From NCBI RefSeq assembly GCF_011067135.1, contig NZ_JAAMOW010000008.1, positions 241,657 through 305,656 of the forward strand: a stretch of 64,000 nt of DNA. Reading direction: 5' to 3'. Origin of the DNA: Solimonas terrae (lineage in GTDB: Bacteria > Pseudomonadota > Gammaproteobacteria > Nevskiales > Nevskiaceae). How positions within the stretch are numbered: position 1 is the stretch's first letter; each line of letters starts with the position of its first letter. This document shows, in pieces, positions 59,057-64,000 of this stretch. The notes beneath the pieces are model-generated. The model was not told the origin of the DNA, made no database searches, and saw only the letters and a list, made by a program, of their open reading frames with translations. Both the position numbers and the translations under genes were made by a program.

Positions 59057-60364
59057 ATGACGCGCGAAGAGCAGATCAAGGCCCTTGAGAAAGACTGGGC
59101 AACCAACCCCCGCTGGAAGAACGTCAAGCGCCCGTACAGCGCCGCCGACGTTGTCCGCCTGCGCGGCTCGCTGAACGTCGAGCACACGCTCGCCAAGCGC
59201 GGCGCCGAAAAGCTCTGGAAGCTCGTCAACGGCGAAGCCAAGAAGGGCTACGTCAATGCCTTCGGCGCGATCACCGCCGGTCAGGCCATGCAGCAGGCCA
59301 AGGCCGGCCTCGAAGCCGTCTATCTGTCGGGCTGGCAGGTCGCCGCCGACGGCAACACCTCGGAAACCATGTACCCGGACCAGTCGCTGTACGCGTACGA
59401 CTCCGTGCCGACCATGGTTCGCCGGATCAACAACACCTTCAAGCGTGCCGACGAGATCCAGTGGTCGCGCGGCGTCGAGCCGGGCTCCAAGGAGTTCGTC
59501 GACTACTTCCTGCCGATCGTGGCCGACGCCGAAGCCGGCTTCGGCGGCGTGCTCAACGCCTTCGAGCTGATGAAGAACATGATCACCGCCGGCGCCGCCG
59601 GCGTGCACTTCGAAGACCAGCTCGCTGCAGTCAAGAAGTGCGGCCACATGGGCGGCAAGGTGCTGGTGCCGACGCAGGAAGCCTGCGAGAAGCTGGTCGC
59701 CGCGCGTTTTGCTTCCGACGTCATGGGCGTGCCGACCATCGTGCTCGCGCGTACCGACGCCGAAGCGGCCAACCTGATCACCTCCGATCATGACGCGAAC
59801 GACAAGCCGTTCCTCACCGGCGAGCGCACGCAGGAAGGTTTCTACCGCGTCAAGAACGGTCTCGAACAGGCGATCTCGCGCGGCGTCGCCTATGCGCCGT
59901 ACGCCGACCTCGTCTGGTGCGAAACCGGCGTGCCGGACATCGGCTTCGCGCGTGAATTCGCGCAGGCCGTGCTCGCCAAGAACCCGGGCAAACTGCTGAG
60001 CTACAACTGCTCGCCGTCGTTCAACTGGAAGAAGAACCTCAACGACGCGCAGATCGCCAAGTTCCAGGAAGATCTGTCGGCGCTGGGTTACAAGTACCAG
60101 TTCATCACGCTGGCCGGCATTCACATCAACTGGTACAACACCTTCCAGTTCGCCCATTCGTACGCTCGCGGCGAAGGCATGAAGCACTACACGGAAATGG
60201 TGCAGGAGCCGGAATTCGCGGCGCGCGAGAAGGGTTACACCTTCGTCTCGCACCAGCAGGAAGTCGGCGCCGGCTACTTCGACGATGTCACCACCGTGAT
60301 CCAGGGCGGCTCGTCCAGCGTCAAGGCGCTGACCGGCTCGACCGAAGAAGAGCAGTTTCACTAA
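59057..60364 (+). CDS. aceA: Isocitrate lyase
   Basis: A 435-residue first enzyme of the glyoxylate shunt, splitting isocitrate to succinate and glyoxylate. The active-site segment is KKCGHMGGK (catalytic Cys), with [23 protein letters not shown] and [11 protein letters not shown]. The C-terminal EEQFH is typical. A good gtgagga Shine-Dalgarno. Malate synthase is not nearby. The stop is followed by an imperfect hairpin and the tandem array. Confidence 0.97.
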   Translation: MTREEQIKALEKDWATNPRWKNVKRPYSAADVVRLRGSLNVEHTLAKRGAEKLWKLVNGEAKKGYVNAFGAITAGQAMQQAKAGLEAVYLSGWQVAADGNTSETMYPDQSLYAYDSVPTMVRRINNTFKRADEIQWSRGVEPGSKEFVDYFLPIVADAEAGFGGVLNAFELMKNMITAGAAGVHFEDQLAAVKKCGHMGGKVLVPTQEACEKLVAARFASDVMGVPTIVLARTDAEAANLITSDHDANDKPFLTGERTQEGFYRVKNGLEQAISRGVAYAPYADLVWCETGVPDIGFAREFAQAVLAKNPGKLLSYNCSPSFNWKKNLNDAQIAKFQEDLSALGYKYQFITLAGIHINWYNTFQFAHSYARGEGMKHYTEMVQEPEFAAREKGYTFVSHQQEVGAGYFDDVTTVIQGGSSSVKALTGSTEEEQFH

Positions 60365-60385
60365 CACTGCGAGCAGCGTGCGGGG

Positions 60386-60405
60386 CCCCGCGCTTTAGCG
60401 CGGGG
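60386..60405 (+). terminator. Terminator hairpin of aceA
   Basis: Perfect 8-bp arms ccccgcgc / gcgcgggg with loop ttta, 21 nt after the aceA stop. No T tract follows directly; it is also the first hairpin of the tandem array. Confidence 0.55.
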
Positions 60406-60544
60406 TGCTAGCGTCGCGAGTCGGTGTGTTGAAACCAGAAAAGGGTCGCTATGTGCGGCGCTTTTTTGTTCCAGAAGTCAGCGTGGAGGGCCCCATGCGT
60501 AGCATGGGATCCTGGCGTCGTGAGTCTTCGGGATCGGGTGCCAG

Positions 60545-60571
60545 GGGCCGCTGATATCAGCGGCCCTTTTT
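60545..60571 (+). terminator. Perfect palindromic terminator in the second array unit
   Basis: An 11+11 palindrome gggccgctgat / atcagcggccc and then five T. It is the strongest terminator shape of the array. Confidence 0.7.
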
Positions 60572-60720
60572 CATTCGTGCTGAACAGCGTCGAGGGGCTC
60601 CACGAAGTAGGATCGTCGCGTTGTGGGTCCGTGTGCTGAAACTCGAAGAGGGCCGCCATGCGCGGCCCTTTCCGTTTCCGGGTTCCAGCGTGGAGCCCAC
60701 GTTGTCGGGTGCGACGAGGA

Positions 60721-60880
60721 GCTGGCGCAGGCTTGCTTTGCCCCACACGCGAGCGCGCTGCAGCCAAAGCCGTCACCACTTTCCGTCGCTCCGGAAGAGC
60801 CGTTCAACCTGTTGCTTGTGCGTCAAAGCTGTCATGTCTTGTACGACAAGCACTATCATTGGCCATTCCCGGGAGTCGCA
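60721..60880. other. Gene-free leader of uvrY
   Basis: No gene seen. It holds the 13-base inverted repeat cttgtacgacaag (60838-60850), which could be a regulator site, and a possible -10 tatcat at 60854. A gggag Shine-Dalgarno precedes the uvrY start. Confidence 0.35.
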
Positions 60881-61540
60881 ATGATCCGAATCATGCTGGT
60901 TGACGATCACCGTCTGGTCCGCGCCGGTCTGCGGCGCGTTCTCCAGGAAACGGCCGATATGGAAGTGATAGCCGAAGCCAGCAGTGGCGAGGAATCGCTG
61001 GAGCTGGTGCGCAATCAGGCGCCGGACGTCGTGTTGATGGACATCAACATGCCGGGCATCGGGGGTCTGGAGGCGACCCGGCGCATGATCCAGCGCAATG
61101 CCGCGATCAAGGTCATCGTCGTCTCCATGCATCTGGAAGAGCCGTATCCGAGCCGGATGCTGGCGGCCGGCGCCGCCGGCTACATCAGCAAGGATTCGGC
61201 GGCCGAGGAAGTCGTGGCGGCGATCCGCCGCGTGCACGGCGGCGGCCACTACGTGGCTGCCGATGTCGCCGGCAACCTCGCGGCCAGTCTGGTCAAGGGG
61301 CCGAGCGGCGCGTCGCCGTTCGATCAGCTCTCGCAGCGCGAGACGCAGGTCATGCTGATGGTCACGAAGGGGTATTCGACGCAGGAGATTTCCGACCGCC
61401 TGCATCTGTCGCCGAAGACCGTCAGCACGTATCGTTACCGCCTGTTCGAAAAACTCAATGTCTCGAACGATGTCGAACTGACCCGCATGGCGATGCGTTA
61501 CGGCCTGCTGGAGGACAAGGTCGAGCCGTCGGCGCCCTAG
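60881..61540 (+). CDS. uvrY: UvrY/GacA-type response regulator
   Basis: A 219-residue two-component regulator. The receiver domain has VDDH at the start and the phosphoacceptor Asp54 in DVVLMDINMPG; a LuxR-type helix-turn-helix lies at about 150-205 (LSQRETQVMLMVTKGYSTQEISDRLHLSPKTVSTYRYRLFEKL). It closely follows E. coli UvrY in both halves, so it is probably the regulator that turns on small RNAs of the Csr/Rsm system. The usual neighbour uvrC is not here. Start ATG 60881 with gggag. Confidence 0.92.
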   Translation: MIRIMLVDDHRLVRAGLRRVLQETADMEVIAEASSGEESLELVRNQAPDVVLMDINMPGIGGLEATRRMIQRNAAIKVIVVSMHLEEPYPSRMLAAGAAGYISKDSAAEEVVAAIRRVHGGGHYVAADVAGNLAASLVKGPSGASPFDQLSQRETQVMLMVTKGYSTQEISDRLHLSPKTVSTYRYRLFEKLNVSNDVELTRMAMRYGLLEDKVEPSAP

Positions 61541-61585
61541 TGCTGTGCGTGCAAATTCAGCTGTTCAAAACATGACGAGGTGGGG

Positions 61586-63208
61586 ATGTTGTTCTGCAAG
61601 TCGGATGGAGCGCGTACGGCACTGGTCAGCTTGATGGTCGCGGGTCTGGCGGCATGCGCTGCGGGGCCGCAGACCGAACTGGATATGAGCGCGGCGAGCC
61701 GGATCCGGACCGTTGCCTTGCTGGACATTGCCGAACCGACGGTTGATCTCGCGCTCAATACCGGTCGCAGCAACGAGAGCCATTCCAGCAGCTACGCGCA
61801 GGCACTGACGGATCAGCAGATCGAGTTCTCTCCCTTGCTGAGTGAAGCGATCACGCGCCGACTCGAAGACAGTGATTACAAGGTGTCGACGCTGGCCGAT
61901 CAGCGCCCGGTGCTCAAGGACGACGGCAGCGTCGATCTGTCGGCCGTTCGGACCGATGCGGATGCGATCCTCGTGGTGCGCTTCGTCAGGGCGGCCTACG
62001 TGTCGGCGTCATCCGACGGACTGCAGCCGCTGGCGCTCGTCGAGGTCCAGCTCTTCGACGCCCGCAGTCACCAGCGTCTTTATTCGAAGACCTTCGACGG
62101 TGGCTATGACGCCGGAGCGAAAGCTGCCGTTCGGCTGCCGACCGATCCTCGCTTCCGTTTCGCCTCCGTCGATCAGTTGATGCAGAAGCTCGACGACTCC
62201 GCCAGCGGCATCAAGGATGCCGAACTGGCGATCGCCAGCGCCGTGGGCAGGGACTTTGCGGTCGGCAGCCGACCGGTCGCCGGCTACAGCGAGCCGGAGC
62301 CGGCACCGCCGCAAACCACCGCCGCCGAACGCGATCGCCTTGCGGCGGCGGCGCTGGCTGCACAGTGGGCGGCCAGAACGCCGGCGCCGGCCCCGGCCGA
62401 TACCGACAGTGCAGCGTCGAGCGCGGCTGACACCACGGCGGCGGTCGAGGCCAAGCCCTCCGCGAATGAGGCCGGCGACGCTGAGACGTCGGATGCCGCG
62501 CCGCCAGCTTCGGCGGCAGAGGCGTCGCCCGTTGCGACGAGTGGCCCGGACCAGCCAACAGGCGCGCCACCTCCTGCCGAGCCGGCGCAGACCACAGCGG
62601 TACCGGAAGCCATCGAAGCGGCGGCGGAGCCGGCACCGCCGGTCGACGACACGATGCGCCAGGACAAATCGAACGCAGAGGCGACGGTTGCCGACAGCGC
62701 TGTGTCGGGCGCCACGGCTGCGGTGCCTGCCGTGCCTGCGCCAACTGCAGAACCGGACACCGGCACGAGGAGCGGGGAGAACACGCTTGCGCCGTCAGCG
62801 GTGAGCCCGGTGCCAGCTCCGTCCGAATCAGCGCCCGTGCTTGCAGTGGCGGCACCCGCATCCGCATCCGCACCGGTCGTCACGAGTGCGAGCGAGGCGG
62901 CGGTCGCTGCATCTTCCAGCGCCGATGTGGCGCAGCCGGCTGCCGCGCCCGCTGCTGCCGCGCCAAAGCCGGTCACACCGAAGCTGACGATCTCCGACTC
63001 CCTGCGTGGCGGGCCCTCGCTGGTTCTGCAGCAACGGACGGTGGTACGTGTTTCGCCGACGGCGCAGGCCGGCATTGTCGCCGTGCTGCCGGCCGGTGCC
63101 GGCGCCACTGCGGATGCGCGCGTCATCCGCAATGCCTCGGGCAGCTGGTGTTACATCAAATCCGGCACCATCAGCGGCTGGGTGCCGGCGGCGGCTGTCG
63201 GTCGCTGA
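61586..63208 (+). CDS. Large lipoprotein with Ala/Pro-rich spacer and C-terminal SH3-like domain
   Basis: A 540-residue exported lipoprotein with the lipobox LAAC (Cys about 24). A first globular part to about 210 (VALLDIAEPTVDLALNTG; VEVQLFDARSHQRLYSKTF), then about 250 residues of Ala, Pro, Ser and Thr low complexity, and a C-terminal SH3b-like domain (VVRVSPTAQAGIVAVLPAG to WCYIKSGTISGWVPAAAV). The SH3b end suggests wall binding and the spacer a bridge from the outer membrane. GTG 61580 and ATG 61586 are both possible; the gaggtggggatg leader favours ATG. Base use is similar to the neighbours. Confidence 0.8.
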   Translation: MLFCKSDGARTALVSLMVAGLAACAAGPQTELDMSAASRIRTVALLDIAEPTVDLALNTGRSNESHSSSYAQALTDQQIEFSPLLSEAITRRLEDSDYKVSTLADQRPVLKDDGSVDLSAVRTDADAILVVRFVRAAYVSASSDGLQPLALVEVQLFDARSHQRLYSKTFDGGYDAGAKAAVRLPTDPRFRFASVDQLMQKLDDSASGIKDAELAIASAVGRDFAVGSRPVAGYSEPEPAPPQTTAAERDRLAAAALAAQWAARTPAPAPADTDSAASSAADTTAAVEAKPSANEAGDAETSDAAPPASAAEASPVATSGPDQPTGAPPPAEPAQTTAVPEAIEAAAEPAPPVDDTMRQDKSNAEATVADSAVSGATAAVPAVPAPTAEPDTGTRSGENTLAPSAVSPVPAPSESAPVLAVAAPASASAPVVTSASEAAVAASSSADVAQPAAAPAAAAPKPVTPKLTISDSLRGGPSLVLQQRTVVRVSPTAQAGIVAVLPAGAGATADARVIRNASGSWCYIKSGTISGWVPAAAVGR

Positions 63209-63260
63209 TTCGTCCCGGGGTGGGGACTCCGGGCTTTCCATTTCATTGATCGGGGGTATC

Positions 63261-64000
63261 GTGAAAACGATCTTTTCAGTGCTGTTGCCGTGCGTTTTGC
63301 TGTCCGCCTGCGCAACGGTCAACACGATGGCAGTCGACAAGAAGACACACGACGTGGATGTCAGCACGAAGTCGATTGTCTTGCTCAGCCTCGACGTTTC
63401 GCATCTCGACAGCACGTACTACGTGCCGCGTGCCAACGTGATCCGTCTGCAGACGCCGGGCGCCAAGGAAAAGGCTGACCGGCAGAACTTCAAGATCGAC
63501 AGCGACGGCATGACATCGACCGCCACCGGCCACAATTCGTATCTGCTCAGGCTTTCCCTGAAGCCTGGACGCTACGAAGTGATGGATGTCTTCGGCGATA
63601 CCGGGCGCTTTCCGTTTCACGGCTTTTTCAGCGTGCCCTTGCTCCTGGACATCGATGTGCCGGCGAAGTCAGTCATCTACATGGGCAGGATCGCGGCGGT
63701 TCTGCGGCCCCGGCAAGGCAACGAATTTCGCGCGGGTTCGGTGGTTCCGCTGCTGGATCAGGCGGTCACCGGCGTGTCGAACGGAACCTTCGATGTCGCA
63801 GTCAGCGATGCATCGCAGACGGACATTCCGATGATGCGCGCAATGTTCCCGTCGCTGAAAACGGCCGATATCCGCACGGTCATGCTCCCGGCATTCGACC
63901 GTGACAAGGTCCAGCAGTGGTGGGAAGGCGACAGCAAGAACACCGAAGCGGCACCGGTTGTCGCGGGAGGCACTGCGAGCGAGGCCACCGTTACGGCACC
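63261..64000 (+). CDS. Lipoprotein of unknown function, cut by the window end
   Basis: A frame of at least 246 residues running off the window. It begins at GTG 63261 after a gggggta leader and has a lipobox LLSAC (Cys17). The mature part has TKSIVLLSLDVSHLDSTYYVPRANVIRLQ and a later LKPGRYEVMDVFGDTGRFPFHGFF stretch, consistent with a beta-rich lipoprotein. It follows the large lipoprotein by 52 nt and is probably co-transcribed. Stop and C terminus are outside the window, so its length is unknown. Confidence 0.75.
   Translation, partial: MKTIFSVLLPCVLLSACATVNTMAVDKKTHDVDVSTKSIVLLSLDVSHLDSTYYVPRANVIRLQTPGAKEKADRQNFKIDSDGMTSTATGHNSYLLRLSLKPGRYEVMDVFGDTGRFPFHGFFSVPLLLDIDVPAKSVIYMGRIAAVLRPRQGNEFRAGSVVPLLDQAVTGVSNGTFDVAVSDASQTDIPMMRAMFPSLKTADIRTVMLPAFDRDKVQQWWEGDSKNTEAAPVVAGGTASEATVTA

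Larger units (their letters stand above)
60375..60720. repeat. Tandem array of about 105-bp hairpin units
   Basis: Three full units begin with agcgtg or agcgtc at 60375, 60480 and 60586 (spacings 105, 106 and 101 bp), and a partial fourth at 60687. Units one and two carry a first hairpin (60386-60405; 60492-60508); unit three has none that I can see. Each unit then has a gtcgcg/gtcgtg stretch and a second hairpin with following T run: 60443-60461 then tttttt, the perfect 22-base palindrome 60545-60566 then ttttt, and 60650-60668 then tttccgttt. Units one and three share about 80% in the gtgtgctgaaactcgaa-like part by eye. This fills the stretch between aceA and uvrY. Confidence 0.75.

Noticed and set aside
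60375..60700. CsrB/RsmZ-like sRNA in the tandem array
   Set aside because: CsrA-binding RNAs carry many GGA motifs in loops; I count few here and unit one has none.
60408..60779. Minus-strand frame in the tandem array with repeated FQHTD motif
   Set aside because: The repeats follow the DNA repeat, unit lengths are not all multiples of three, and the hairpins and T runs point to RNA structure rather than protein.

Overview
The window is 64 kb of GC-rich, densely coding bacterial chromosome. Gene content (DnaK operon, type II secretion pseudopilin genes ending in gspN, an mnmA/Nudix pair, non-canonical PilZ, a UvrY/GacA-type regulator, DsbB, RraA, AceA) points to a Gammaproteobacterium. The PilZ sequence and the gsp gene order resemble Xanthomonadales, and Nevskiales is also possible; this placement is inference. 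I see no rRNA, tRNA, CRISPR array, phage or insertion sequence, so this is mostly core chromosome with a few unusual accessory genes.

Layout. 1-4.5 kb: grpE, dnaK, a TMEM175-type channel gene and dnaJ. 4.5-9 kb: a solo ParA ATPase (minus), a YdfG-type dehydrogenase, a secreted polyester-depolymerase-like esterase with a seven-repeat lipoprotein, and a small exported protein. 9.2-19.4 kb (minus): acnA, mnmA, a Nudix hydrolase and gspN-M-L-K-J-I-H-G with stop/start overlaps. 19.4-30.6 kb (plus): a rhombosortase-like protease followed by fabD-fabG-acpP-fabF-pabB-pabC-mltG-tmk-holB-pilZ and a zinc-ribbon membrane protein. 30.6-36.4 kb (minus): secreted M28 peptidase, cNMP-binding/rhodanese protein, ABC-F ATPase and a diguanylate cyclase. 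36.7-43.8 kb: quinone oxidoreductase, a four-gene minus-strand operon of mostly unknown membrane proteins, a long FabG-type reductase, ribA and pyrD. 44-50.9 kb: OmpA-family porin, DUF1289 protein, thioesterase, purB, fumC and an AAA+ protein with an altered GAFTGA loop. 50.9-60.4 kb: di-haem peroxidase, phosphoesterase lipoprotein, class I fumarase, dsbB, rraA, esterase lipoprotein, MATE pump and aceA. 60.4-64 kb: a tandem array of hairpin units, a UvrY/GacA regulator and two lipoproteins, the last cut by the window end.

How the genes work together. The type II secretion genes lie back-to-back with the rhombosortase, a protease class that processes GlyGly-CTERM proteins exported by that route. 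The rhombosortase is 3 nt upstream of fabD and sits where fabH/plsX often lie, so export-protein processing and fatty acid synthesis are probably co-transcribed. Central carbon genes are scattered: acnA, both fumarase classes (fumC and an Fe-S fumarase) and isocitrate lyase. Several secreted or lipoprotein hydrolases (two polyester-depolymerase-like esterases, M28 peptidase, phosphoesterase) suggest a polymer-degrading, secretion-oriented lifestyle.

The most unusual items are the channel gene inside the DnaK operon, the roughly 105-bp tandem hairpin array between aceA and uvrY, the GAFPGA AAA+ protein, the seven-repeat propeller-like lipoprotein, the GspH with a charged insert, and the four-gene membrane operon.
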